Assembly: GCA_008694505.1 (NCBI GenBank) | Contig: VZDJ01000041.1 | Coordinates: 5,975,956 to 6,039,955 of the forward strand | Length of the DNA: 64,000 bases | Direction of reading: 5' to 3' | DNA from: Cyanoderma ruficeps | Taxonomy: Eukaryota > Chordata > Aves > Passeriformes > Timaliidae | Shown: one piece after another, positions 12,101 through 24,500 of the stretch | How the letters are laid out: each line of letters opens with the position of its first letter | Position numbering within the stretch: the stretch's first letter is position 1 | Notes under the pieces: generated by a model | Database searches by the model: none | Told to the model about the DNA's origin: nothing | Seen by the model: the letters and a program-made list of their open reading frames with translations, nothing else | Translations under genes and position numbers: made by a program

Positions 12101-12689
12101 CCTCTTCTTTCGCAGCATTACCAGGTGTGAACAGGAAGCTCGGATAGAGTTTCTGGCCTAATCTTTGTACAAGTGTTTTATGCAGGACCTCCTGTGTGTG
12201 CTGTCAGTCAGAAAGGAGGGAGAAGTGAGATGTTATAATGCCACTGATGTGATCCTGCAATTTTCACACTGGTGGAGATCCACAGAATGGGCTGCAGGTT
12301 TGCATGTGTGAAAACTGTGAAGAGACAGGTTCAGATTTAGGGCAGGCAGGGGAAGAAGGGCAGTGAAACACCCTATTTTATGACAGTTTAGCAGCTGGGG
12401 GCAACCTGTGTCTCCTCTGTGTGAAAAACCTAAGAAAATCTTACATTTCATCCTGTGACAGCAGTATCAGTCCCTTAAACTGCAACTCTCCCTTTAAATA
12501 TGTTTTGTTTGCTGGTCCCCCTTACAAAAAGCCTTATTTTCCAGAGCTTGTTTTCACATCTGTGGAAGCCAGGCACCGACACTCGCCCACGGACTTTAGG
12601 AGAGGCTGGCTGCTGAATAGCCTGTACTTAGAGCTCACACTCCGACAGCCCAAATAAATAAGGGAGAGGTTTTGCCGTGTGAGAGGAGC
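9191..12689. other. non-coding stretch leading up to the CpG block
   Basis: No gene is recognised. The block 11060-11260 is richer in G and C, with overlapping open frames on both strands, but lacks CpG and any domain. The block 10780-11040 is evenly AT-rich without simple repeats and could be a conserved non-coding element. A 101-codon frame at 11395-11700 has no recognisable features. The final 150 bases before the CpG block include an AT-rich aaataaataag at about 12652-12662, which could serve as a TATA-like element. Confidence 0.45.
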
Positions 12690-12890
12690 TGTGAAACCCG
12701 CCAGTTCAGCCGTATCCGTCCCCTCAGCGAGTGAGGAGGCGCCTGTGCAGCCCTGCTCCCTGCCGCGCCCTGCGGTGGAGCCAGGGGAGCCAGGCGGACC
12801 TCGGGGCTGAGCGCTCCGGCCCCGCTCGCAGCCGGCGCTGCTGAGGACAGCGGGAGCCGCGCTGCGCCTCGCCAGCTTACGTGGCTGTGC
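12690..12890. promoter_or_regulatory. CpG island, candidate promoter or first exon
   Basis: About 200 bases contain roughly two dozen CpG dinucleotides, including ccgcgcc, gccggcgc and gccgcgctgcgcctcgcc. The rest of the window has very few CpGs, as expected for methylated vertebrate DNA. Unmethylated CpG islands usually mark promoters. A TATA-like aaataaataag lies just upstream on the plus strand. The direction is uncertain: plus-strand transcription would start downstream of that element, while on the minus strand a gtaagc donor-like site lies near 12878. A minus-strand frame of 133 codons (12534-12935) spans the island, but its Arg/Pro/Ala/Ser-rich content follows from composition and it is not called as a gene. 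Confidence 0.6.
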
Positions 12891-13251
12891 AAAATGGAGA
12901 GTCCTGTTTACTTTTGGCTGTGATGGGGCTTTCATGTTTCTAATGAGACAAATTTCTCCCTCTGCCTTGCTTTAACTTGCTTGATAAGTCTGCACGGGCA
13001 TGTTTTTCATCCTAAAAACAAACAATTAAAGAAAGCTAAACAAACAGAAGGGAGAGAAAGAACTCCTTCCTGTTCTCACAGCTAATCTCCGCAAAATTTA
13101 AACATGCTTATCAGCCAGCTGTGCTCCATTATTATCTTTTGCTTCCATCTTTTGTCCCAGTCTGCAGCGGATGCTGGCCGTCTGGTTTGTGTCATCCAGC
13201 AGTTTGCACTGACTGATTCTGATAAAGGAGCCATGAGCTTCTTGGGAGAGT
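12891..13251. other. island flank, non-coding
   Basis: No gene is seen. The segment 13080-13240 carries a GATA-type gcttatcagc next to a cagctg E-box, and it lies a few hundred bases from the CpG island. That would suit a proximal enhancer, but this is inference from short motifs. Confidence 0.3.
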
Positions 13252-13276
13252 GGGGGATGCAGGGGGTGAGGGAGGG
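13252..13276 (+). promoter_or_regulatory. G-quadruplex motif
   Basis: Four G-runs (5, 5, 3 and 3 G) are separated by loops of 5, 3 and 1 bases, meeting the standard G3+N1-7 rule on the plus strand. It sits about 360 bases past the CpG island. G4 motifs are enriched near bird and mammal promoters; folding here is predicted, not shown. Confidence 0.6.
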
Positions 13277-13670
13277 AGGAAGAAAGTTTTCAATGGAGAA
13301 ATGGAATCTGAACAAGTCATTGAGTGCTCTGCGTTTCTACCACTCTGGCTGGTGGTGTTCCTTGGCAATTCACACTGGGATATAGAGGAAGGGAAAATGG
13401 GATCCTAGGCAGGGAAGTGTGGCGAAAATGGCTCTTGTCCACACTTCAAGCAGTCTCCAGGTAGGGAGAAGAGAAAGTAGTCTCAGACGTAAGCAAAACC
13501 TTGATTTTCAGAGATCAAAATGAAAGCTGATAAAATGTCATAAGGGTTGTGTGATCAGCTGTAGTTCCTGGCCACTCGGGACTAAGGCTTGGGTGCAGGG
13601 TGGTGTAGGCAAAGTCTGTTTTGGAGAACACACAGCCTGTTCAGTCTGACCTGCTCAGACTGGAATTTAA

Positions 13671-13694
13671 GGGGAGAGGGTGGGATGATGGGGG
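13671..13694 (+). promoter_or_regulatory. G-quadruplex motif
   Basis: G-runs of 4, 3, 3 and 5 have loops of 3, 1 and 5 bases on the plus strand. Together with the motif at 13252 it gives the region downstream of the CpG island a G-rich plus strand. Confidence 0.6.
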
Positions 13695-15824
13695 AGCCCA
13701 CCCCTTTCTGTAAACATGCCAGTGCTTTTCAGTTTCAGTGTGCAAGACAGCAGCTGGAGGGGCCCCTGGAAGCCACAGGAAGGACAGCTCCAGCCACGAA
13801 GGGGCGATGTTGGGGCTCACAACAGCAGTGGCAGCACTGGCAGCAAATTTGGGGGGCTCCGAGGGGAAAAAAGATAGACCAGTTCTGAATTTCTTGAGCC
13901 GCAGGGCAGTTCACAGGCATGCTGAAGGTTTCATGTGCACTAACCCAGCATTTTAGCAAATTCAGGCCAGTTTGCAGCTTTGAATGGAAAAAAAACACGC
14001 TCTGGTTTGCAGCTGCAGAAGTGTCTGAAGATGGAATAGGGAGGGGGTCCTTTGTTGTGTTTTTCGTTCGTTTGTGGTTTTTTTAACGTAGATTATTCCT
14101 CTTGCATTTCAGGGTTAAATAAAAACAGATCTTGAAAGGAGATGTAGAGGGGGAAGGGATAACATGGATGTTGATCAAAAGAGGAGAAAATGCTTGCTTA
14201 AAACCCAGGCTGCACGACCCAAGCAAGGAATGCCAATGTTTCCCAGCCTGTTGTAGCCTCTATTTCAATGAACCTGTGGGAGTACAGGCAGCTGGGGGGC
14301 TGGAGCAGCCTGTCCCTAGCTCAGAGGCTGCTGTGCCCTGAGCACTGGGGAGAGGTCACCACGTGCTGGTTCTGGGCAGGAAGCTGTGGTGGTCCTCCCC
14401 ATTGCCACATTCCCAGCATTCTGCTCATCTGCTTGGTGTCCAGCCTGGCAGTCCATGAGTCAGGTCAAAAATTAAAAGTATCGGTATACCCCTACCCTTG
14501 CAGTTACGGTCTCAAGGCAGTCTCAGAAAGCTTTTAACTGGATTCAATATGTGGGGTTTTTTTCCCTGCTGTGTCTTTGCAGATGGCTTCTCCAGAGGTA
14601 CAGCTGTCCAGTTTTACCAGTGCTGTAACTTCTCATATAAACATTCTTCCATGTATTTTATGGTAGGCTTTGTAGTCACCACATGCCACAGAAACATTGT
14701 TGACCACTTGCAACTTTCAAACAAGCTAGACTGTATTCATCATCCTTTTCTGGAAAGACCAACAGAATGAAAAGGTCACACAAAGCCTTAAAAAATACAC
14801 TGTTTTGAAGCATGCCTTACCACTGCTTTGGATAGAAAAGGATTGTTAATATACCATGTAGCAGAGGCTGGAAAGAATTGTGCATGGAATGACAGAGGAA
14901 GGTTCCTGATAATTACTGCCTGTGTTACAACTCCATGAGATAAATATGATGCTTTTTTATATACTCTTTCTGAGAAATGTTCCATGCATTCAGCTTTGGA
15001 GAGATTGTAAATTACCACTTTAGTCATTACTTTGCAGCTGAAATAAAAAAAAATACAACAAACAAGCAACAGATCCTCCACAACATATCAAACCCCTATT
15101 TCTATCATCTGCCAGAGGAGTTGAAATACAAGCTTGTCCTCTCATGCTGCATAAGGAACTCTGTTCTCTTGCAACAGCTGCTAGCAGAATCTGAGGGGCG
15201 GTCATGTTTATCTTAATGAAAATTTTTGGCAGAGTTTGCTCCTGAAGTTTGGGTTCAAATAGTCCTGTATCTCCAAATGACTGTCAGTTGGGGAGGAGTG
15301 GCTGTGTGAGTGATTGTGATGAGAAACTGGTGAACCCATCTCAGAGACCCTTGCGAAGTAAAATTCTGTGCTGCTGGGAAGTTGTGCAAGATTAGGAACC
15401 CAATAACAAAAGAACCAGACCTAGAAATAGTTGCTGAGAAGGAGAACTTTTGGAAAGGTGTGCTGTGTGACACAGGAAAGCAAGGTCCCTTTACTGGTCA
15501 CCTGAGCAATGTTGGGAAAGTCCAAAGACTAGAACATATGGGGATAGCTTTTCTGTGTTATGCTGTAGGCGTTCCATATTCATGGATGTGTGGTCCATCT
15601 CTCTGATTCAAAGTCCACTGAAATAGTCAGAGAAAATACATCCTCATAGTGCTTTTTGCCATAATCTTAGTATGGGGAGGTTTGAAAAGTAATCTCTTAC
15701 TACTGCCTGCATACATGCAAACACCGTTTGCTCATGGTAGTTAAAGTGAGAGGCTGCCTGCATTTCTTGCCCTCTAAGCTCAGCATCAGTAACTCTCACT
15801 TTCTCAAGAAAAGGATCTTAAATA
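13695..15824. other. non-coding stretch
   Basis: No gene is recognised. The parts 13735-13900 and 14270-14460 are moderately GC-rich and carry overlapping open frames on both strands, without domains. No repeat family was recognised. Confidence 0.45.
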
Positions 15825-15930
15825 GAAGCTATTTGCTTATGCTTCCCTGGATAAGAGTCTCAAGAAAGGGAAATTCAAGAAAGGGAAATCGGGAAGATGC
15901 TATTTGCTTATGCCTTCCTGGATAACAGTC
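15825..15930 (+). repeat. nested tandem duplication
   Basis: A unit of about 36-38 bases, built on ctatttgcttatgc then ttcctggataa.agtct, occurs at 15825-15860 and again at 15893-15930. Between the copies a 15-base word, caagaaagggaaat plus one base, is itself duplicated head to tail at 15861-15875 and 15876-15890. The high identity suggests recent slippage or a replication-based duplication. Confidence 0.85.
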
Positions 15931-16496
15931 TTATCTTTATATGTAAAAGGCATAAGACAAAAAGAAGAAAGGACCAGATAGAGAATAAGAAGAACAAATG
16001 TTGCTGGGGTTGCTGAATAGCCTGGTGGGGTGGTGTGCTGAGACAATGGAGAGGAGTCTAGAGAAGGAAAGGCTGTTGTAAATGAAATCCGCCATTACCA
16101 AGAAGCCTTTTGTTTTTGACGCAGTCAGGGAGCAAACAAATACAGCCAGACCTGCAGATGAACATTTCTTAAGGGTGTGCTGGTCATCAGGAGCATGTTC
16201 CCTGCTTCCTTGGCTGCCTGCAGGATTAGAGGAGGATGTTTCCTGAGGAACAGGCCCAGACATTCCTGTGGGGGAGCTGAAATGCATAGAGTTCTCCCTG
16301 CAGCACTCGACATTTCTGCTTGCCCATGTCAGCCAGGAATCTGCACCAAATGGAAAGGGCTTTCTGACAGGTGGCACACTAGCCAGCAGGCAGAGCCAAA
16401 CCTCTCTTCTGTAGCTGTTTATGGGACCCCAGCCTTCAAAGGCCAGACAATGTAATGCTTTCCTACATTTGACAATCTAGCTAAAAAATATGATTA
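15931..16496. other. non-coding stretch
   Basis: No gene is seen. A minus-strand frame of 146 codons (15937-16377) is open and is overlapped by open frames on both strands. It has no recognisable domain and is not called. Confidence 0.45.
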
Positions 16497-16544
16497 TGTA
16501 TATATATATATAATGGTATATTTATATATATAAAATTATATATA
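16497..16544. repeat. imperfect (TA)n microsatellite
   Basis: Alternating TA with interruptions (tatatatatata, atttatatatata, attatatata) runs over about 48 bases. Such tracts are self-complementary and variable in length. Confidence 0.85.
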
Positions 16545-16778
16545 AGATGTCTGAACTCCAGAAATATTTAGGATATTAGTGTGTGTCAGACTGTGCGGAA
16601 GTGATGTAAACATAATGAAGGACCAATTTTTTTTTTTAATATACTCTTCATGTGTATGAAATTTTTAGTACTTAAATACGGCTTTTCCAGAATACTGAAG
16701 ACATTGTATCCATTTAAATGGTTGCTGTTCTCCCCTACCCCACAAATAATGAGCAGTCATGAGCTGTACCACCCAGTG

Positions 16779-16830
16779 TGTGGATGCTCCTTTCTTCCAC
16801 ACCCACTAAGTGGATGCTCCTTTCTTCCCA
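16779..16830 (+). repeat. two-copy tandem repeat, period 30
   Basis: The word gtggatgctcctttcttcc occurs at about 16780-16798 and again 30 bases later, with similar ccaca/ccca tails. It is a local duplication with no sign of function. Confidence 0.8.
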
Positions 16831-17672
16831 GTAGTTTCTCAGGAATTTTTTCACAGCTTGAAGAAAGTTGGAGAGTGTCAAACTTCCTCATAAAAACTCT
16901 CATTTATCATAAACAATTTTATACCTTTCATAGTTCAATATATGTCTACACACTGCAACAATAAATCTAGGGAGAGAAATGTAGGATGACTTGAATGTTT
17001 TTACTATAGTCATCTCTTGGGGTCAGTGCAGCCCAGTCCAATGGACTTGTCAAGTATTTCAAGACTAGAACAACATTTGAGCTATCATAGTAACCACTGG
17101 TAGCTAATCCAGTGTTACAGTTGAAAGAGGGCTGGAATGTTATTTTTAATGTCATAAAACCTTCCTGTAGTGTCTCTGTAATGCCATCCACCTCTGGCGA
17201 CTTTTCAAAGAGCAATCAAATAACTTGCTTAGAGCTTTTCCCTCTGCATTTCACTGATGGGAACCTTCCAGTTGCTTCAAGAAGCATTTTTTTCCACCAC
17301 AGAACAAAGAATAACATCTACAATACCTCAAGAGAAAAGAAAAATATATCTGCCTTCTCCAATGGCAGTTGTTTATTGTATTCAGAGCAGTCTGAAATCT
17401 CTTGAGGAAACAAAATGCAACCCAAGTAGCTTGTTGCCATTTGTTTAGACATTACTGAAGGCCTAAACCTTTCCCTCCAGCATACCAGTTTTCCCTAGCT
17501 GTTATTTTTTTGCTGGAATTTCATCATAGAACAGACAGCAAGTGGAAATGACAGCATCCTCCTAGGTGCCTGGCAAACCTCACGTCCAAGAAGGACTGAG
17601 TTCAATCCTGAACACAGTTCTTGGAGGACCCAGACCAAACAGCTGTCCCTGACCCCTAGGGTACATTATACT
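16831..17672. other. non-coding stretch
   Basis: Only short domain-free open frames are present on both strands. No repeat family was recognised before the CR1 end that begins at 17673. Confidence 0.45.
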
Positions 17673-17765
17673 TCACAGAATCACAGAATGGGTCAGGTTA
17701 GAATGAAATCACAGAATGGGTCAGGGACCATGGTGGGTCATCTGATCCAACCCCCCTGCACCTCA
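17673..17765 (-). mobile_element. CR1 LINE 3'-end fragment
   Basis: Reading along the plus strand, cacagaatcacagaatgggt, then ccatggtgggtcatctgatc and caacccccctgc are the reverse complement of an avian CR1 3' end. The element therefore points to the minus strand. The first 28 bases (cacagaatgggtcagg plus spacer) are duplicated, which may reflect the unstable 8-bp repeat end of CR1. Similarity fades after about 17765, so this is a very short 5'-truncated copy. Confidence 0.85.
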
Positions 17766-19876
17766 GAGCTGGAGCTCTTCATATCAGGAAAGCAAGAGGG
17801 AAGTGAGGTCTGGTGGACAATAGGACCTCGTCCCCACATGCCGTCAGAGTATTGTCTAGACATCTATTTAGACCATGACTTTGGAAAGTGCTTGCTGGAT
17901 CTGCCAGCGTGGGCTAACTACTGCCTGTCTGGGAAGAACTGTGCATGTTTTTAAGAAGGAGCTGGATTATTCTTATTTAGGCATGTCTCATATATGGGAG
18001 GCAGCAGAATAGCCCAGCGTGGCCTAATTGCTTACATCTGGATCCCTGCTGAAAATGTACGGTGGTGTGTGCATGCAGTTTCAGTGGAAGAGGCATGATT
18101 TATCGAGCTGTTCTTGGAAGCAGCAGAAGGTTACTAAGTACAAAGCAGACATACTCCAAGTAGTAACTACAGCCCGGAGCTCCTCTCCACCCTTTTGTTC
18201 CATGCACATTAGCACACGTACTCACACGCATAACTGGAGTGCCAGAGGAGCTTTGCTTTCAGAGCTTTTCTGTTAAAATAAAAGGAACAAAGGAAGCCCC
18301 TGTGTAAAGTCTGTGATAGCCACAGATACTGTTTACTCCTCAGAGCTGTGTAATTCTGATTCTTGACATTTTGATGGAATGGAAATAAACCACATCACGG
18401 TTACTGTTTCTACTACAGTAATAATTGTGGTGATTACCTCTAGCACATTTTTTTCTACCAGACTGGCTCTGTGAAACCAGCCACAGAGGGGGACACAGGT
18501 TTCCTCCCATGTTGGTTTCACAGTGCTGCAAAGCCATGCACAGCCCTTGTGCCCAGGGCAGCTGCCTCGTACAAACAGAGAAGGGGAACATGTCATTTTG
18601 TGAAACCTGTGCATAAAATTCTGCACATTTTGTTTGTTTTTCTGGAGGGCTGAAGGGGTTGGACATCTCAGGGATACCTGGTTTGTTTATGAAGATATGT
18701 GTTAATGACCATAATTTGAATGTGTGTGCAAACTTTGAAGATTGTCTTTGGAAAGAGATGACTCCCCATCACAATTTCCATGTATGAATGGATGTTCCTC
18801 CCTTTCTCCCTCCCTAAACCCTGGGAATATAATCTTTTCATCAAGATTGATTCAGTAAATGTGTTTAGGTACAGACCAGACCCACTCCTAGGTTAAATCT
18901 TAAAATCTTGGTCACACTTTGAGAACACTGATTGTCAATGTCTATTTTAAAGTTAAGGAAGGGGAACAAATTACAGACCTGAGAAGGAAGACAGCAATTA
19001 AACAAAAAACATATTTAATGCCAGAAATGATTTTGAGGTTAATTTATAAAGATGTCCTATTTTTTCCCTCCTCTGGTGTTTGCCCCAGTAATCAATAAAT
19101 CAATCCCATATAGCATCCATCCCCACTGTCATCCCCTCATTCTGGATTGCAGTTTGTTTAACAATGATAAACTAAACAATCCCTCCCTACTGTGACTTCT
19201 CCCATCTTGTCTTTCTCCACCCATAATTTTCTCTGCTCACATATCTCCCTATTAGTGATTGACCAGCTGCCAGATCTATCTTCTGCCAAGCTAATATTCT
19301 TCCTCTAAGAACCTGGAGGGAAGTTTTGCATAGGAATTCTGCATAAGATCATAATTATATCAACCATGCATCTAAGTTAGGTTGCTTCTCTATGTTCCCA
19401 ACAGAAAATTCCTTCCAAAATCTTTTCAGCTCTACCACACACAAAACCAGGCTTTTATTTCATTTCATTTTATTTGGAATTATTTTGATATAGAAATCAA
19501 CACACCATCTGACTATTTGGGGTTTTTTTTTTAATAACTGATTGTATTGCTTTCTGAGTTTGTTTAACTTCTTATTTGCCAGTAGCCTCTAGCTGGACTG
19601 TATAATATGCAGATACTTATTTTATTGTCAGTTCTTGTACTGAAATAAAAAGCCATTGACTTGGGTTGCTGTGTAGGGGACCCTTCCTCTGCATAGACTT
19701 TATATATTTTTTGAAAAAAATTAAAAATGGCAGTTCAAGACTTTTATCTTTTGAAGTCTTCACAGCATGATATTTACATGACACAGTTGTATCTAAGGAT
19801 GTAAGAAATGGTGATAGATGCAATTTGAAAGCTCTTTAATATTCTCTTAGCAGTATTGCACTCTTGATTTTCCTGT
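17766..19876. other. non-coding stretch
   Basis: No gene or recognisable repeat. Minus-strand frames of about 100 codons near 18333-18666 overlap each other and a plus-strand frame, and show no domain. Confidence 0.45.
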
Positions 19877-19899
19877 GGGGACAGGGAGGGGAGAGAGGG
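19877..19899 (+). promoter_or_regulatory. G-quadruplex motif
   Basis: Four G-runs (gggg, ggg, gggg, ggg) with loops of 3, 1 and 5 bases lie at the start of a GC-richer patch (19870-20060). No CpG enrichment or gene accompanies it, so a role is doubtful. Confidence 0.5.
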
Positions 19900-20489
19900 T
19901 GCTCACTGCTTGCTTGTGGCCAGACAGGAGAACGTGTGACTCCTGGGGCAGGTGCAGTGTCCTGCCTTGGATCAGGAGAGGGCACCCAGTGCCCTGGCAG
20001 TGAGGCCTGGTGGTGGGAGGGTAGGTGTAACCACCTCCAGGGTCTCTCCTGCCATCCCTAGGCTCCAAACAGATCCGAACATTGTGCAGGAGAACAGTGG
20101 TGAAAACCCCACTGAATATTTAATTGCTATTATTATCTTCCTGCCGCTTTTGGTTGAAAGTGTGGTCTGACCATTAACTTCTACACTTTGTTTCTTTTCC
20201 CCCCTCAGTCCTTTCCCCATTTCGTTTTTTATTTGCATGTGTGCATGTGCAAATCTGGCTCCTCTCTTAACTTCCTTCTGCTTCTTCCCTTGCTTCAGCA
20301 CTTTTGTTTCTTGGCACCAGAAAAAAAGTTGCAAAAACAGGATGTGAAAATATGCCATGTGAACCTGTTCGCATAAGGATCAATGCCCTGAAAGTTTAGG
20401 AGTGGCTGAAAAGCCTGATGTAGCAAGACACACCTACAGAAGTGGCTGCATGAAGGAGAAACAGGCACCAAGGGACCAAACTCAATGAC

Positions 20490-21003
20490 CACAGAAACAT
20501 AGAATGTTTAGGGGTTGGAACAGACCTTAAAGATCAACTAGTCCCAACTCCCCCAGCCATGGGCAGAGATGCTCTCATTAGACCAGGTTGCTGAAGGCCT
20601 TCTCCAGCCTGGCCTTGAATACTGGCAGTCTGGGCCATCCACAGCTTCAGTGAGCAACCTATTTCTTATTTAACCACCCTCACAGTAAAGAATTTCTTCC
20701 TAAATATGTAGCCTAAATTTCCTCTCTTTCAGTTCATACCCATTAATCCTTGTCCCATCACTACGGTTTCTGAGGAGAGTCCTTCTCAGGCTTCCCTGCA
20801 GGCCCCTTCAGACACTGGGAGGTTGCCATGAGGCCTCCACCCAAACTTCTCCAGCCTGAGCAGCCCTGACTTCCTCAGCCTGTCATCACAGGGGAGGTGC
20901 TCCAGCCCTCTGATCACCTTCATGGCCCTCCCCTGGACTTGCTCTGAGAGCTCCACATCCCTCTTACCTTGTGGGCACCAGAACTGCAGTCAGTACTCTG
21001 GGC
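20490..21003 (-). mobile_element. CR1 LINE 3' part, about 0.5 kb
   Basis: The plus strand reads acatagaatgtttaggggtt, accttaaagatcaactagtc, ccatgggcagagatgc, ttcctcagcctgtcatcaca and ggccctcccctggacttgct in order. These are the reverse complement of the CR1 3' coding end and 3' UTR. The element is oriented to the minus strand, truncated at its own 5' end near 21003, and carries small indels. It gives no open frame of note. Confidence 0.93.
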
Positions 21004-21570
21004 TCCTTTAGCAGATCCAGGTACTATAGCAGTCTTTTTTCATTTTTTACACCCAGTCTTTTTTCCTTTTCATTTGGACCATCAGTTTTATTCATTTTAG
21101 ACCAACCTAAAACTTCATAAGTAACACTTTTAACAGTGACATGTAATCAAAGATACAAATGCTATGGACAGTATTCCAGAAATAGTAATTTTCAGTGTTT
21201 ATAGGGTCTCAAGGGTACCATATCTTTCAAGCAGTACCAAAGAGAATGTTAGTCGCCCTATTTTTTGGCAATATAACACTTTTCCAGCTACAGGCATTCT
21301 TGGCACTTACATGACAGTTGTCATCCAAAGGGAAGAAACTCTGCCTGTGACCAGAACAGTTACTGTATGCAGTGTTCCCAGATGTTGTTTATTTCAAATG
21401 TGGCTTCCTTATGAATGTGTTCCATTTGCCAATAGGTAGAGCAGCAGAGGTGATTCCATGTGACATGGACCTCGAAACAGAAAATGAAGAAGAGTCCACA
21501 GCACAAACTGTGTACTGTGTGCTGTGTGTACTGAGTTCTTGAGTTCTGTGTAAATGTTGTAATATTGTCC
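21004..21570. other. non-coding stretch
   Basis: No gene is seen. A 91-codon frame at 21164-21439 has no recognisable domain. Confidence 0.4.
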
Positions 21571-21596
21571 TTTTTTTTTNTTTTTTTTTTTTTTTT
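21571..21596. repeat. poly-T run with one unresolved base
   Basis: A T homopolymer of about 25 bases contains a single N at 21580. It is probably a homopolymer of uncertain length and not true sequence variation. On the minus strand it is a poly-A tract, but no retroposon body was recognised beside it. Confidence 0.9.
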
Positions 21597-24500
21597 GTAA
21601 TTGTATTTTATTTTATTTTTGAGAAGATCTTTTGTTTGTCTATAGGGAGTTCAGATAGAAAATAAGTAGTGTAGTATAGTTAGTTCCTGGGACTGGATAT
21701 TTGCAATATGAACTGGAGACACTGAACAGAGACAGATATTCAAGACTGTCAGGCTGGAAACCACCTTGTGCCTTGCCTGACAAAAATGAAAATCAAATTA
21801 GGAACTTTGTAAGCTTGTTTCACTTGAGTCACTCAGAAAACACTTTACAGTATCAAGACTGAATGCTACTCTTGGACAGCAACACAGGGTATTGATGAGC
21901 TAAGTAGATTAGCATATCTAAAAGAAACAAAGTCTTTTGATCAGTAAGTACACTTTTATCTACTGTTAAGTGTTGTGCAGACTTTAATTGTTCTTGTCCT
22001 CCTGTGTGAAAAAACAAAGCACACCAAAAAGCCCTTCTTCCATCCAGTGGTATAAGATTGAAAGCATTTGTTTCTTGGAGTGGAATGATTTTCCATTCTT
22101 ATACTCTTCCAAATATCACATTCCACAAATTTGAGGACACCAAAATTGAATTACTGATATTTATTCAACAAGCCACAAAAATGCTCAGACCTTTCAACCA
22201 CTAGTATTGCAATTAATATGGCTCCTATCTGAGTGCTGATGGTGAAAATGGTGACTTATTTTAAAAATAAAAAGTAACATTCCAGACACTCCCATCTTGG
22301 TTGAAAATAAAAAGAATTGCTTGCTTCAGTAAAAGCTTCAGTTAAAAATAAGCCTTCACTTTCTTACCATTAATGGCAACTGAAAAGCTCCTAACCTATC
22401 TTGACAGTAGTTGATTTTGTTATTTGGAGTTTTTTAAAATGGTTATTGTTATTGTGTTGTTATTATTATTATGAACAACAGTAATAATTCTATTGTCATT
22501 TAATTGGTAAAATCTTCTTGGAAATGGATTTGTATTTGAAAAAAAGAAATATATTGCCATGCTTTTTATTTGGATGGCATTTCTATTAAAAGTAATGTGG
22601 AACAGAAAAACAGGGAGAGAGATTTATCCTAAAATTGCTTGTGGTTGTTGGGTGGGGGTCATTATAGTATTTGGCAGGTATGTGGTAAAACAGGCTTGCC
22701 TGATCAGACAGAGTAAGATCTTGAACTATGGCTTTGTACACCCAATTACGACCAATCCCACCATCCAGACTTGGTCTCTAGTTGTCTAATGCAATTAATG
22801 TCTAGTTGCTGATATAAAGTAAATCCATGCCTAAAAGAGAAAAAACTACTTCAATCCCATATCTACAGCCTACATAAACCAGGTCACAATGCGCACAGGG
22901 AGTGAATGTATCCAAGAGGAGAGCAGGAGTGGTGAGAAGCACTTGTCTCCTGTGAGGTTTTTATCTGTACTTATTAAAAATACTCTTGGTTTCCAAATAG
23001 TTAGAGATGGTTCATATATTACTGGTGAGAAGGCTGATGAAAGGTTAAAAAAAGTGCAAATGGTGAGAAACTTTAGGATAAATTATACTTTGAGTCTGTG
23101 GGTATACATTATTAATCTCCAAAGAATAATGTGGAGAAAAAGTACCTGACTTTTGAGTAGGTTCAAGCATAGACAAGATAAAATAGCAAAGTGTTTATGC
23201 AAAGCTCTATATGCTGCTTGGTATTTTTCCAGCAAATAAAAGAGGTAACAGTGGTGCTTCCATTGTTCAAGGTTCACTGAAATAATTTTGTTTGATTATA
23301 AAAGGTAAATTTTAAATGTAAATTTCACAAAAGAGCAGTTCAGGACTTACATGATCTTCAGACAGAATCCTGGGCAGGTCTTTCATCCAAACAGAATATG
23401 CATTAAATATCTCATCATATACATGTGTATATAGAGTCTTACATAACTTGCAGTTATATTTCCAAAGAGAATTAACCTTATTTTACCTTATTCCAAGATA
23501 AATATGTAAATTCATATGTTTCTTCCATTCATTGTCATTCCTTAGGGGAGGAATCTATTAAGAAACAAGCGAAAGGGGGAGAAGCCTTCCAGAGACAGTG
23601 TTCCCTGAGCAGTTGTGCTCAGCTTTCCTGCTGAGGTGCAGAGGCACTTCTGCACAGCCTATCCCAGCTCCTCTTTGGTGCTCGGTAGTCTTCTGCCCAG
23701 TGCAGGTTAAAAAAAAAAAAAAAAGAAGAAAATAATGAACAAGCTAAATTTCATTTCTTCTGCAGCAACTATGATGTTCCAGCTTTCAGCATTCCTTGCA
23801 AGAGATGTAGGCCTCTCTAGAGTTATTTTGCTTAAGCATAATTATAGGCAGTCATGGACTGAGAAACATTAATTTTTCAACATCTCTGCCCTTCTGCCTA
23901 CAACATAGGCTATGTCTGTATAACCGGCTTAGTACAGAGTTCCCTTGCACAGGGGACTAGATTATTAATGTGTGAAGTGTCCCCTAAAAAGGGACTGTAG
24001 GCTGCTGTGCATCTATTCCAGTGTTTCTTTCTTGTGTATTTTATGAATTGAATTAAAAGGCTAGGACAAACCAGAAAGATCATTCAGAAATATAAACTGT
24101 ATATAAGGATGGAAAAAATGTCAGCAAAAGTCATTAAATTACAGCATCTATGGAAGCTGGCACACAAAGAAGGATCAGGACATCCTTAGGCTTTTCCTTA
24201 GACTTTACTAACAACTCAAAAAGACTGTAAAATTTATTGTAGCACTGGTAGCTCCTTAGTTGCTGATACTGAGGTCTGGAGCAAAAGGCTTGCCATGAAA
24301 AGAAAGAGTGGATGGATAAAGAGAAAGGATTTATGTTCTTCTATTTAAAGGAAAAGTTCATTTTTTGTTTGAAAAAAAATCTGTCTTCTGAGTTTAAAAG
24401 TCCTGCTAGTCCTGCGTTCTCATTTCATGAAAATGACACAGACCTACCTCAATGTCTGGCAAACCATAATACAAAACAACAGCAGCAACAAAAATATAAA

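Noticed and set aside
12534..12935. 133-codon minus-strand frame over the CpG island
   Set aside because: Its Arg/Pro/Ala/Ser content follows from CpG-rich composition, and a second overlapping minus-strand frame (12635-12892) is open too, as expected in stop-poor GC-rich DNA.
15937..16377. 146-codon minus-strand open frame
   Set aside because: Overlapped by open frames on both strands, with no recognised domain and no exon-type borders.
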